A stretch of 24,216 nt of DNA from Thermodesulfovibrionales bacterium (GTDB lineage Bacteria; Nitrospirota; Thermodesulfovibrionia; Thermodesulfovibrionales; SM23-35): NCBI GenBank assembly GCA_020062205.1, contig JAGUWT010000143.1, positions 1 to 24,216 of the forward strand, given 5' to 3'. The translations under genes were made by a program, and so were the position numbers. The stretch's first letter is position 1. Each line of letters opens with the position of its first letter. Shown piece after piece: positions 14,214 through 22,735 of this stretch. The notes beneath the pieces were generated by a model. The model saw only the letters and a program-made list of their open reading frames with translations. It was not told where the DNA came from and searched no databases.

Positions 14214-15011
14214 TTATTCTGTTGTTCTGCTCAATAATCTCAACGCCCTCTCATGAAGTCTTTTGTTGCCTGAAGCAAGCAGGGATGAACTTCTTTTCAG
14301 GCTCATCTCGATGTCATCTAATGGCTTCCCTGTAATATCTGTAAAAATTCCTCCAGCCTCTCTGACAAGTAAATAGCCACTTGCAAAATCGAAACTCCTT
14401 GAAAGCGAGGGGGTAACAAAGACGCTGATTGCACCATATGCAAGGTAGGCAAGATCAATCGCAGTCGTACCAAGGCATCGAGTTTTCCTTGATTCTGTTA
14501 TGAGTGGCAGGATTGAGGGTATGTCCTTCTGTGGAGATTGTGCCTCATATGCAATGAGATGCAATATATCATCTTCCTGTGTGTGGATCCTTTCGCTATT
14601 GATAAATGCGCCCTTACCTTTCTCTGCCCAGAACTCGTCACCATTGATAAGATTCAAAACATATGCAAGTTCTATATCACTGAATGTATTGCCATCTGCA
14701 ATTGCAATGGATGTGCAATACATGGGAATACCAGAGATTGCATTCCTGCTGCCATCAATAGGATCTATAAGGACATGCTTGCCTCCACCTTTTATGTCTT
14801 TTATACCAATCTCCTCAGAGACAATAGTTAATGCCTCCCCTGAATCATCAAGACCAGAGATGATAATATCTTCTGCTCTTTTGTCGATCAGAAAGGTTCT
14901 GTCACCTGCAGCTCCAACGCCAATTGCAGTTTGTGTATGAGGTCTCTGCCTGAGCAAGGGGATTTCTTTTAAAAGTCTTCTCCCAATGGTCCTGAGTATT
15001 TCGATGTTCAT
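14214..15011 (-). CDS. Inositol monophosphatase family protein
   Basis: A 265-residue phosphatase of the IMPase/FBPase superfamily. Metal-binding motifs are VSEEIG (glutamate of motif A), LIDPIDGSRNAISG (the D-P-I-D-G-S motif) and SFDFASGYLLVREAGG at the place of the usual W-D-x-A-A-G; here the tryptophan is replaced and the aspartate kept. It may dephosphorylate inositol phosphates or fructose bisphosphate, which sequence alone cannot separate. I chose the ATG at 15011, which shares a base with the topA stop (TAATG). An upstream ATG at 15038 would lie inside topA. Co-transcription and coupling with topA are likely. Confidence 0.88.
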   Translation of the reverse strand: MNIEILRTIGRRLLKEIPLLRQRPHTQTAIGVGAAGDRTFLIDKRAEDIIISGLDDSGEALTIVSEEIGIKDIKGGGKHVLIDPIDGSRNAISGIPMYCTSIAIADGNTFSDIELAYVLNLINGDEFWAEKGKGAFINSERIHTQEDDILHLIAYEAQSPQKDIPSILPLITESRKTRCLGTTAIDLAYLAYGAISVFVTPSLSRSFDFASGYLLVREAGGIFTDITGKPLDDIEMSLKRSSSLLASGNKRLHERALRLLSRTTE

Positions 15012-17401
15012 TATGCGCTTTCTTCTGTATAGCCACACCCTTTTTTCAGACAGATATGATAGATGGTTTGTGCATGATCCCTCTTTTCAACAAGGAATTC
15101 TGCACCGCAACGTGGACATCTTTTCTGGACAGGTTTATACCAGGTTGCAAATGTGCATTGAGGAAAGTTATTGCAGCTCCAGAATTGTTTCCCCTTTTTG
15201 GAACGTCTTTCGACAATATCACCACCATCCAGCGGGCACTTGACCCCTGTTGCGATCGGTTTTGTATTTTTACATTCAGGATATTGCGAACAGGCAAGGA
15301 ATTTCCCATATCGTCCTGACCTTATAACCATAGGTGATCCACAATTCTCACACTTCTCTTCTGTAAGTTGTGAAACATTTTCTGTGCTCTGCATTCCCTG
15401 CTCTGTACCATCTGTTGGAACAGGCTTTGTGTTTTTACATTGAGGAAACCCGGAACATGCCAGAAATCTCCCATGTCTTCCCCACCGTATCACCATGGGC
15501 AATCCGCACTTTTCACATTTTTCTTCAGTGGGTATATCTTTTGGTTTAACTTTTCCAATGGTATTCGTTGCCTCAGTCAGGTCTTTCTCGAAGGGATCAT
15601 AAAAATCTTTTACGACCTTGACCCATCCCATCTTTCCATCCTCTATTCTGTCAAGCTCATCCTCCATTTTTGCAGTAAAACCCACATCAATAAGCTCGGG
15701 AAATCTTTCAACAAGGAGATCATTTACCACTATTCCAAGTTCTGTAGGAGAAAACTTGCCCTCTGTTTTATGGGCGTATTTTCTGTCCTGAATAGTAGCA
15801 AGGATTGTTGCATAGGTGCTTGGTCTTCCTATCCCTTTTTCCTCAAGCGCCTTGACTAATGTAGCCTCTGTATATCGTGGTGGTGGCTGTGTAAAATGCT
15901 GTCTTGGTTGTAACGTATGAAGTGTTAACGGTTCTCCTTCTTTTAATGCAGGAAGGATCTCGCCTTCTTCCTCTACTCCGTTATCCTTGCTTTCTGTATA
16001 TAAGGCCATGAAACCATTAAAACGCACCACCGTGCCTGATGCCCTGAATTCGTAAGACGTAAGACGTAAGGCGTAAGGCGATTCCTGATTTCCATCTCCC
16101 CTTATGTCTAACGCCTCACGATTTACGATAATAAATGTTGTTTGTTCAAGCTGTGCAGGTGCCATCTGGCTTGATATAAAGCGGTTCCATATCAGTGTGT
16201 AAAGAGCATTCTGGTCTTTTGAAAGAAATTGTTTTATATCTTGTGGCATCTTATCGGGATATGTAGGCCTGATAGCTTCATGTGCTTCCTGTGCAGATGC
16301 TTTACTCTTATAAACAGGAAGTTTTTCAGGAATGTAATCTTTTCCATAAACCTTCTCAATGAGCTGCCTTGCCCACTCCTGTGCTTCAGTGGCTATCCTG
16401 TGGGAATCTGTTCTCATGTAGGTAATAAGTCCCACCGCACCTTCGTTACCAAGCTCTATGCCCTCGTAAAGCTGTTGTGCTATCGTCATCGTCTTTTTTG
16501 CAGGAAACCGTAATTTCCTGGATGCTTCCTGCTGCAGGGTGCTTGTGATGAAGGGAGGATATGGCATCCTTTTCCTTCGTTTAAGCTCTATCTGTTTTAG
16601 TACAAACTCTTTATCTTTTAAGTCATGAACTATTGTATTAGCAGCTTCCTCGTCTGGAATAAGGAATTTATTATCCGTTCTTGACTCCTGACCCCCCTTC
16701 AATTCCCCCCTTACTAAGGGGGGATATAGGGGGGTGACTGCTGACTGCTGACTTAATTTAGAGAGTCTTGCCCAGAAGCGTGAAGGCTGAGAACCTTCAA
16801 ATTCTGCATTGATGCTCCAGTATTCTTCCGATTTAAATGCCTCTATCTCACGTTCCCTGTCGACAACGAGCCTGACTGTAACAGACTGTACTCTTCCTGC
16901 ACTCAGACCCCTCCTGACCTTTTTCCAGAGAAGGGGACTAAGATTATATCCAACAAGTCTGTCAAGTACCCTTCTCGCCTGTTGAGCATCAACTTTATTC
17001 ATATCAATCCTGATAGGGGTTTTCATCGCTTCTCGCACAGCCCGTTCTGTTATTTCATTAAAGGTAACCCGGTATATTTTCCCATTCGGCATCTGAGATT
17101 TACGGTCTGAGATTTCAGATGCGATATGCCATGCAATTGCCTCGCCCTCTCTGTCAGGGTCTGGTGCAAGGAATACCTTATCAGCCTCTTTCGTTGCCTT
17201 TTTCAGTTCTTTGATAACCTTCTCCTTGCCCGGGATTACAACATAAATGGGCTGAAAATTATTATGAACATCAACCCCTATATCTTTCTTTGGCAGGTCT
17301 TTTATATGACCAATAGATGCCTTTACTGTAAAGTCAGATCCGAGTATTTTATGAATAGTCTTTGCCTTCGCAGGAGACTCAACAATAACCAGAGACTTCA
17401 T
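15011..17401 (-). CDS. topA: DNA topoisomerase I
   Basis: A 796-residue type IA topoisomerase that relaxes negative supercoils. The TOPRIM domain has VIVESPAKAKT with E8 and PDPDREGEAIAWH with D81 and D83; the active-site tyrosine is Y328 in LITYMRTDS. The C-terminus carries four zinc-finger repeats of the CxxC type (CEKCGLPMVIRWGRHGR, CENCGSPMVIRSGRYGK, CPLDGG, CPRCGAEF). Three insertions encoded by repeats interrupt conserved sequence: around 99-108, 217-244 (TPLYPPLVRGELKGG) and 431-455 (SPYALRLTSYEFRAS). They keep the frame and leave the catalytic motifs intact. It is followed by the IMPase gene and preceded by dprA, as topA often is. Confidence 0.97.
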   Translation of the reverse strand: MKSLVIVESPAKAKTIHKILGSDFTVKASIGHIKDLPKKDIGVDVHNNFQPIYVVIPGKEKVIKELKKATKEADKVFLAPDPDREGEAIAWHIASEISDRKSQMPNGKIYRVTFNEITERAVREAMKTPIRIDMNKVDAQQARRVLDRLVGYNLSPLLWKKVRRGLSAGRVQSVTVRLVVDREREIEAFKSEEYWSINAEFEGSQPSRFWARLSKLSQQSAVTPLYPPLVRGELKGGQESRTDNKFLIPDEEAANTIVHDLKDKEFVLKQIELKRRKRMPYPPFITSTLQQEASRKLRFPAKKTMTIAQQLYEGIELGNEGAVGLITYMRTDSHRIATEAQEWARQLIEKVYGKDYIPEKLPVYKSKASAQEAHEAIRPTYPDKMPQDIKQFLSKDQNALYTLIWNRFISSQMAPAQLEQTTFIIVNREALDIRGDGNQESPYALRLTSYEFRASGTVVRFNGFMALYTESKDNGVEEEGEILPALKEGEPLTLHTLQPRQHFTQPPPRYTEATLVKALEEKGIGRPSTYATILATIQDRKYAHKTEGKFSPTELGIVVNDLLVERFPELIDVGFTAKMEDELDRIEDGKMGWVKVVKDFYDPFEKDLTEATNTIGKVKPKDIPTEEKCEKCGLPMVIRWGRHGRFLACSGFPQCKNTKPVPTDGTEQGMQSTENVSQLTEEKCENCGSPMVIRSGRYGKFLACSQYPECKNTKPIATGVKCPLDGGDIVERRSKKGKQFWSCNNFPQCTFATWYKPVQKRCPRCGAEFLVEKRDHAQTIYHICLKKGCGYTEESA
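16051..16127. repeat. Inverted heptamer array (4+4 units) inside topA
   Basis: CGTAAGA twice and CGTAAGG twice (16051-16078) face CCTTATG, TCTAACG, CCTCACG, ATTTACG (16100-16127). The build is the same as the intergenic element at 10062-10134, but here it is translated as part of TopA. Confidence 0.85.
16682..16755. repeat. C6/G6 palindrome nested in a TGACTGC array inside topA
   Basis: A palindrome (16692-16734) has two concentric C6/G6 stems: the inner one is CCCCCCTT-ACT-AAGGGGGG, the outer one pairs 16692-16697 with 16729-16734. It sits between TGACTCC, TGACCCC on one side and TGACTGC, TGACTGC, TGACTTA on the other. Translated on the minus strand it gives VTPLYPPLVRGELKGG, a peptide I recall from repeats in other environmental bacteria. 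Confidence 0.85.
17092..17119. repeat. Heptamer array inside topA
   Basis: TCTGAGA, TTTACGG, TCTGAGA, TTTCAGA in register. Translated on the minus strand it gives the extra SEISDRKSQMPNGK between the DREGEAIAWH motif and YRVTFNEIT. Confidence 0.6.
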
Positions 17402-17424
17402 TAACTAACCTCCTCAATTTTTTT

Positions 17425-18510
17425 TCATGCAAGATAAAACCTTTTACCACTCATCTGTCTAACGGCGCCTTTTAGTTCTAATCCAAGAAGGATCCCAAGA
17501 GCCTTAGATGCCGGCAATCCGCTCTCCCGAGAAATAATATCGATATGCTTAGGTTCCCCCGAAAGTAAATCACAAAGGGTTTTTTCTTCGTCTGTAATTT
17601 CAATCTTTGACTTCTCTTTTGATCTTATGAATCCCTTCAAAACAGGGGCAAGCTCCTCAACAATATCCTCTGCCCTTCGTGTAAGTATTGCACCTCTTTT
17701 AATTAATTCATTCGTGCCTTTTGAATTATGTGAATTTATATTACCAGGCACTGCAAATACTTCTCTATTTTGTTCGAGGGCGTATCCTGCTGTAATCAGC
17801 GACCCGCTGTTAGATGTGGCCTCTATTACAAGCACCCCAAGAGAGAGTCCACTTATAAGTCTGTTTCTCTTAGGAAAGTTTTCTTTGTCAGGAGGGGCTC
17901 CAAGAGGAAGCTCGCTAATGACACAACCAGAGAGTGCAATCTTATCCATCAAAGCCTTGTTCTCTGGTGGATAAGGAACATCGAGTCCAGAACCAAGTAC
18001 AGCCATGGTTCTGCAACCAGCCATTAAAGCTCCTTTGTGCGATATTGCATCAATGCCCCGAGCCATACCACTCACGATGGTAAAACCCATTGATGCAAGC
18101 TCCTCTGAAATATTTTCTGTAACTGATATACCATATGAAGTCGGTTTACGTGAACCAACTATCGCAATTGCATATTTGTCCTGGGGACTGATATCACCTT
18201 TCATATAGATAACAACGGGAGCATCCTCAATTTCCCTTAACATTTCAGGATAAGAAGGGGCATCAAGACCTATTGCCTTTATATCCTTTTTCTCCAAGGA
18301 TTGAACCTGTGCATTCACATCCTTCCATGATGAAAATTCCTTAATACTTTTTGCCCTGTTTATTCCTATACCTTCAACAGAGAGCAGATCATCAATCCCT
18401 GCATCAAATATTCTTTCAGGTGTTTCAAATACAGATAGTAATTTTCTGGATACAACAGGCCCTATATCAGGTAACATAGACAAAGCAATCCAGTATCTCG
18501 GGTCTGACAT
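17425..18510 (-). CDS. dprA: DNA-processing protein DprA
   Basis: A 361-residue protein that protects incoming single-stranded DNA and loads RecA during natural transformation. An N-terminal helix-hairpin-helix part (PDIGPVVSRKLLS, VEGIGINRAKSI) precedes the extended Rossmann fold, with VGSRKPTSYG (about 117-126), VSGMARGIDAISHKGAL and VLGSGLDVPYPPEN. The C-terminal 60 residues form the winged-helix DprA extension. It lies next to topA on the same strand, a very common arrangement. Intact length suggests function, but no other competence gene is in the window, so competence itself is not shown. Confidence 0.96.
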   Translation of the reverse strand: MSDPRYWIALSMLPDIGPVVSRKLLSVFETPERIFDAGIDDLLSVEGIGINRAKSIKEFSSWKDVNAQVQSLEKKDIKAIGLDAPSYPEMLREIEDAPVVIYMKGDISPQDKYAIAIVGSRKPTSYGISVTENISEELASMGFTIVSGMARGIDAISHKGALMAGCRTMAVLGSGLDVPYPPENKALMDKIALSGCVISELPLGAPPDKENFPKRNRLISGLSLGVLVIEATSNSGSLITAGYALEQNREVFAVPGNINSHNSKGTNELIKRGAILTRRAEDIVEELAPVLKGFIRSKEKSKIEITDEEKTLCDLLSGEPKHIDIISRESGLPASKALGILLGLELKGAVRQMSGKRFYLA

Positions 18511-18524
18511 TTTTTATTTCAATT

Positions 18525-18566
18525 TAAATTTTAATTGATAATTTTGCATTGATAACTGCTAATTTT
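18525..18566. repeat. Heptamer array filling the dprA-argG gap
   Basis: Six units in register: TAAATTT, TAATTGA, TAATTTT, GCATTGA, TAACTGC, TAATTTT. It takes up most of the 55-base gap and touches the end of argG. Confidence 0.6.
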
Positions 18567-19753
18567 TATCTTAGTTTTCTTAACTTCAATCTCAAGGCAT
18601 TGAGCTTGATAAAACCTTCTGCATCCTTCTGATTATATACATCTTCTGCCTCAAATGTTGCAAATTCGGGGTGATACAGTGAATTCGGCGATTTTCTTCC
18701 AGTAACAGAGCAGGTGCCCTTGTACAGTTTCAGTCTGACCGTACCATTGACATCTTTCTGGATATCATCGATAAAGTTTTGAAGGGCAAATCTTTCAGGA
18801 GAAACCCAGTAGCCATAGTATATGAGCTCAGCATAGCGAGGTATGAGTGAGTCTCTGAGGTGCGTGATCTCCCTGTCGAGCGTTATTGATTCTATTGCCC
18901 TGTGTGCTAAGTGCAGTACCGTGCCACCAGGAGTTTCATAGACACCCCGCGACTTAATGCCAACATACCTGTTTTCAACTATATCAATCCTTCCAATTCC
19001 ATTTTCACCTGCGATGGAATTTAATCTCTCGAGCAGTGTTGCAGGAGACATAATCTCATTATTTATTGCAACTGGGTCACCCTTCTCATAAGAAATTTCT
19101 ATATATACAGGCTTATCAGGTGCATTCTCTGGTGGTACAATCATCGTGTACATATCAGAAGGTGGTTCCTCCCATGGGTCTTCAAGGATTCCTCCTTCAT
19201 AGCTGATATGAAACAAATTCCTATCCGTGCTGTATGGTTTTTCTCTTGTTGCTGTAACAGGAATATTATTTCTAACTGAATATTCAATCAGGGATTGTCT
19301 TGAATTGAATTGCCATTCCCTCCACGGTGCTATAACCTTTATATCAGGCTTGAGTGCATAGTAGGTGAGTTCAAACCTGACCTGATCATTCCCTTTCCCT
19401 GTAGCGCCGTGTGCAACTGCTTCAGCACCTTCCTTTTCTGCAACCTCTATCTGTTTTTTTGCAATAAGAGGTCTTGCAATTGATGTCCCAAGCAGATATG
19501 AGCCTTCATAGACTGCATTCGCCCTGAGCATGGAGAATATATACTCTTTTACGAATTCTTCTTTCAGGTTTTCGATATACACCTTTGATGCACCAGTCTT
19601 TAATGCCTTTTCCTCTATTGCATCAAGGTCTTCCCCCTGGCCAAGGTCAGCACAAAAGGCGATGATCTCAGAGTTATATTTTTCCTTTAACCATTGGATT
19701 GCCACAGAGGTGTCAAGGCCTCCGGAGTAGGCGAGGACAATCTTCTTTATCAT
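18566..19753 (-). CDS. argG: Argininosuccinate synthase
   Basis: A 395-residue enzyme that joins citrulline and aspartate with ATP in arginine biosynthesis. The ATP-binding motif AYSGGLDTSV lies at residues 8-17, followed by GATGKGNDQVRFELTYYA (about 115-132), TDRNLFHISYEGGILEDP and GIKSRGVYETPGGTVL, all typical. Length matches the family exactly. The start has GGAGG within reach upstream. The gene is separated from dprA only by a heptamer array. No argH, argF or carAB is visible nearby. Upstream it is divergent to fur. Confidence 0.97.
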   Translation of the reverse strand: MIKKIVLAYSGGLDTSVAIQWLKEKYNSEIIAFCADLGQGEDLDAIEEKALKTGASKVYIENLKEEFVKEYIFSMLRANAVYEGSYLLGTSIARPLIAKKQIEVAEKEGAEAVAHGATGKGNDQVRFELTYYALKPDIKVIAPWREWQFNSRQSLIEYSVRNNIPVTATREKPYSTDRNLFHISYEGGILEDPWEEPPSDMYTMIVPPENAPDKPVYIEISYEKGDPVAINNEIMSPATLLERLNSIAGENGIGRIDIVENRYVGIKSRGVYETPGGTVLHLAHRAIESITLDREITHLRDSLIPRYAELIYYGYWVSPERFALQNFIDDIQKDVNGTVRLKLYKGTCSVTGRKSPNSLYHPEFATFEAEDVYNQKDAEGFIKLNALRLKLRKLR

Positions 19754-19784
19754 ACGTAATCCTCCGATTTTAAGAAGTTAAAAA

Positions 19785-19906
19785 GTTCAACGTTAAAAGT
19801 GAAAAGTTTAACCTACATGAAATGATCATGTAGCCGCAAACCTTTAGGTTGCGTGGATTTAAGAATTTAACCTTTAAATGATCTTAAGCGCAGACTACAA
19901 CCTGCG
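19785..19906. repeat. Repeat-rich leader: heptamers plus REP-like hairpins
   Basis: The 386-base gap between argG and fur starts with units GTTCAAC, GTTAAAA, GTGAAAA, GTTTAAC (19785-19812). A perfect 8-bp hairpin CTACATGA / TCATGTAG follows (19813-19833), then CGCAAACCT / AGGTTGCG (19835-19853) and CGCAG / CTGCG (19889-19906). Nothing coding is seen between 19754 and 20139. The last part holds the fur promoter. Confidence 0.65.
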
Positions 19907-20006
19907 ACTACAAGATTAAATGCCTCTTGCATAATTTGGGTTAAACTCACCGGGATATTTAAAAACCATAGCATAAGTTATGGAAAAATGTAAAACAACT
20001 ATCCCC

Positions 20007-20058
20007 TTGACGTAAAAAACAATTATTAATTATAATTGAAATTGAGAATCAGTCTCAA
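20007..20058 (+). promoter_or_regulatory. fur-feoB promoter with Fur box at the start site
   Basis: TTGACG (20007-20012) and TATAAT (20031-20036) are 18 bp apart, and transcription should start near 20043. The sequence TTGAGAATCAGTCTCAA (20042-20058) covers that point and fits the 7-1-7 Fur box TGAGAATNATTCTCA with one change. Iron-loaded Fur would block transcription here, giving autoregulation of fur and iron repression of feoB. Confidence 0.75.
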
Positions 20059-20157
20059 CAAAATTTCATAAAATATAGACAGGAAAGGCTGTCTAACCTG
20101 TTGGTCTTACTTTACTTTTTATTTTTGTTTTGAGATAAATTGAGAGCAGGAAGGGTT

Positions 20158-20592
20158 ATGGGAAAGAGGATATTCAGTAAATTTCTGAAGGAGCGGGGAA
20201 AGCGGGTTACCAAAGAACGGGAGGCTATCCTGCAGAAGATATTATCCTCCCGGGGCCATTTTGATCCTGAATCCCTGTATTTAAAGATAAAGGAAATGGG
20301 GCTGAAAACCTCACGGGCATCTGTTTACAGGACATTGAACCTCCTGTGTGAGTGTGGCCTGATTGAGCGGGTTAAGAAAACAGAGCACGGAACAATTTAT
20401 GAACATACCTCTGTGCATGAGCACCATGATCACATGTTATGTATGGAATGTGGAAACATCATAGAGTTTTATTCTGAAACCCTGGAGAAACTCCAGGAGG
20501 GTATGTGCAAAAGACAGGGGTTTCAGGGCGTAAGCCATACTCTTGAGATAAGAGGATACTGCAAGAAATGCCAGAAGAAAAAAAGAACTTAG
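20158..20592 (+). CDS. fur: Fur family transcriptional regulator
   Basis: A 144-residue regulator. The N-terminal winged helix has KERGKRVTKEREAILQKIL and KTSRASVYRTLNLLCECGL. The C-terminal dimerisation and metal-binding part has HEHHDHMLCMECGNIIEF, with the histidine cluster and first CxxC, and CKKC near the end for structural zinc. I chose the ATG at 20158, which has AGGAAGGG just before it; a TTG at 20140 is possible but would contain that ribosome binding site. A Fur box lies over the promoter. The gene overlaps feoB by 25 bases, so iron sensing is the likely role; Zur or PerR specificity cannot be fully excluded. Confidence 0.93.
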   Translation: MGKRIFSKFLKERGKRVTKEREAILQKILSSRGHFDPESLYLKIKEMGLKTSRASVYRTLNLLCECGLIERVKKTEHGTIYEHTSVHEHHDHMLCMECGNIIEFYSETLEKLQEGMCKRQGFQGVSHTLEIRGYCKKCQKKKRT

Positions 20593-22556
20593 AAGATAAA
20601 GGAAGGCATCGTCACAGACATCGCAAGGGACATGATACAGGCAGGAGCATAGTACTTGTTGGGAACCCGAATGTCGGAAAGAGTGTCATCTTCGGGCTTC
20701 TTACTGGAAAATATGCGACTGTTTCAAACTACCCAGGCACAACGGTAGATGTATCAGAAGGGAATGCTGTTATCGGTGATAAAAAGCTTACCATCATAGA
20801 CTCTCCAGGAGTAAACAGCCTGATTCCAATGAGTGAGGACGAGAAGGTCACGAGGGATATGCTGCTGAAGGAGAAACCAGAAACCGTTGTCCTTGTTGCA
20901 GATGCAAAAAATCTCAAACGGGCGATGATGTTACTCATACAGCTTTCAGAGATGGAACTTCCATGCATACTCGACCTGAATATGGAAGACGAGGCAAAGG
21001 CAAGAGGTATAGAAATAGACTATCAAAAGCTGAGCACATTGCTCAATATTGAAGTTATCGGCACTGTAGCCCCTCAGAGGAAAGGTATAAATAAATTACG
21101 AGAGGCTCTCTTGAAACCACGACTTCCTTCTCTCAAGACATACTACGGTGATGTGATAGAGGAGTATGTAAAAAAAATTTCACGTTTTTTACCCGATGCA
21201 CATATCTCAAAACGTTCGATAGCATTCATGATACTTTCAGGTGATGAGAGTCTGAAAGACTGGCTCATGACAAATCTTAATAGAGAAAATATCAAATACA
21301 TAGAGGATTTGAGAGATGAGGCACAGTCAATGCTCAAGGAGCCAATCTCCCATATCATAGGACATATCAGGATAAAGCAGGCAGAGGAGATAAGTAAAGG
21401 GGTTCAGAAAATTGCCACTCCGACACCAGGGCTTTTGGCAAAAGGCCTGAGCAGGCTGACAATACATCCTGTCATGGGAATCCCGATACTTCTTCTTGTT
21501 ATTTTTGCTTTTTATCTGTTTGTAGGAAAGCTCGGTGCTGGCATCCTTGTTGATTTTTTCGAAAAAGTTATATTTGCCAGGTACCTGAACCCTGCAATTG
21601 GAAAGGTTATAACAACTATCATACCTCTTGTTTTTCTCCAGGATATGCTTATTGGTAAGTACGGAATATTTACTATGGCATTAACCTATGCGGTAGGCAT
21701 AATACTGCCAATAACTGCCACCTTCTTCCTGGCATTTGGTTTTTTAGAGGATAGCGGATATCTTCCAAGGATTGCTGTACTTTCGAACAGGGCATTCAAG
21801 GTGCTTGGTCTGAATGGCAAGGCTGTGTTGCCCATGGTTTTAGGTCTCGGCTGCGGCACAATGGCAACAATGACAACAAGGATACTCGAGACAAAGAGGG
21901 AGAGGATCATTGCGACATTTCTTATAGCACTGACCATTCCCTGTTCTGCCCAGCTTGGCGTTATATTCGGAATGTTAGGGACACTTTCTATGAGGGTAAC
22001 AGTCTGGTGGGCAGGCTGTATTATCCTTGTCCTGATAGTCTCAGGCTACCTTGCATCAAAGGTAGTCCCTGGAGAAAGAACTGAATTTTTCATGGAGCTT
22101 CCGCCGTTGAGGTTCCCAAGTATGGGGAATATTCTTATGAAAACACTCAGCAGGATTGAATGGTATCTGAAAGAGGCAGTTCCCCTCTTTGTACTTGGAA
22201 CCCTGATACTTTTTGTACTCGACAGGATGAAGATACTCGGCTGGGTAGAGTCCGTAACATCTCCTGTGGTAGTGAAATTTTTAGGATTACCTGTTAGAGC
22301 AACCGAAGCATTCCTTATGGGTTTTTTGAGAAGGGACTATGGGGCTGCTGGAATGTTTAGCTTACAGAGACAGGGGCTCCTGAATGAAAATCAGGTGATT
22401 ATAAGTATTGTTACTCTTACATTGTTCGTACCATGTCTTGCGAGTTTTTTTATGATGATAAAAGAGAGGGGACTGAAGACGGCATTATTAATGATGGCTA
22501 TCATCATTCCTTTTGCCCTGCTTGTAGGCGGGATACTAAACCTAATCTTAAACTAA
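20568..22556 (+). CDS. feoB: Ferrous iron transport protein B
   Basis: A 662-residue Fe(II) transporter. After a His/Arg-rich N-terminus (RHRHRHRKGH) comes the GTPase domain: G1 GNPNVGKS (32-39), G2 YPGTT (55-59), G3 DSPG (78-81) and G4 NMED (138-141). Membrane helices start near residue 305. The gate segment reads GLGCGTMATMTTRILETKRE instead of the GCNVPA form of E. coli FeoB, and the second gate holds PCLAS. It therefore belongs to a variant FeoB branch. No feoA is in the window. The start overlaps the end of fur by 25 bases, so the two are co-expressed and iron-repressed. The short length is within the range for this branch. Confidence 0.93.
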   Translation: MPEEKKNLEDKGRHRHRHRKGHDTGRSIVLVGNPNVGKSVIFGLLTGKYATVSNYPGTTVDVSEGNAVIGDKKLTIIDSPGVNSLIPMSEDEKVTRDMLLKEKPETVVLVADAKNLKRAMMLLIQLSEMELPCILDLNMEDEAKARGIEIDYQKLSTLLNIEVIGTVAPQRKGINKLREALLKPRLPSLKTYYGDVIEEYVKKISRFLPDAHISKRSIAFMILSGDESLKDWLMTNLNRENIKYIEDLRDEAQSMLKEPISHIIGHIRIKQAEEISKGVQKIATPTPGLLAKGLSRLTIHPVMGIPILLLVIFAFYLFVGKLGAGILVDFFEKVIFARYLNPAIGKVITTIIPLVFLQDMLIGKYGIFTMALTYAVGIILPITATFFLAFGFLEDSGYLPRIAVLSNRAFKVLGLNGKAVLPMVLGLGCGTMATMTTRILETKRERIIATFLIALTIPCSAQLGVIFGMLGTLSMRVTVWWAGCIILVLIVSGYLASKVVPGERTEFFMELPPLRFPSMGNILMKTLSRIEWYLKEAVPLFVLGTLILFVLDRMKILGWVESVTSPVVVKFLGLPVRATEAFLMGFLRRDYGAAGMFSLQRQGLLNENQVIISIVTLTLFVPCLASFFMMIKERGLKTALLMMAIIIPFALLVGGILNLILN

Positions 22557-22579
22557 ACTAATACCTAAACAATATAATT

Positions 22580-22684
22580 AGCCACAGAGAACACAGAGTT
22601 CACAGAGAGAAATAAAAATTTCCTTAATTTTTTTCTAAAGATTCTATGCATTTCTCTGTGCCCTCTGTGACCTCTGTGGCTTTT
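22580..22684. repeat. MITE-like inverted repeat element, copy 1
   Basis: About 105 bases with ends AGCCACAGAGAACACAGAG and CTCTGTGACCTCTGTGGCT, which are inverted repeats matching at 17 of 19 positions, around an A+T-rich centre. A near-identical copy in the same orientation lies at 23842-23945. There is no ORF, so it would need a transposase in trans if mobile. Confidence 0.8.
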
Positions 22685-22735
22685 GAAATAAGTAAAGCCA
22701 CATCATATGCGAATGTTGTCATTATCCGGCTTGAC

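Noticed and set aside
14500..14940. 146-codon plus-strand frame opposite the IMPase gene.
   Set aside because: The minus-strand gene has clear catalytic motifs over the same bases; the opposite frame is a codon-bias shadow.
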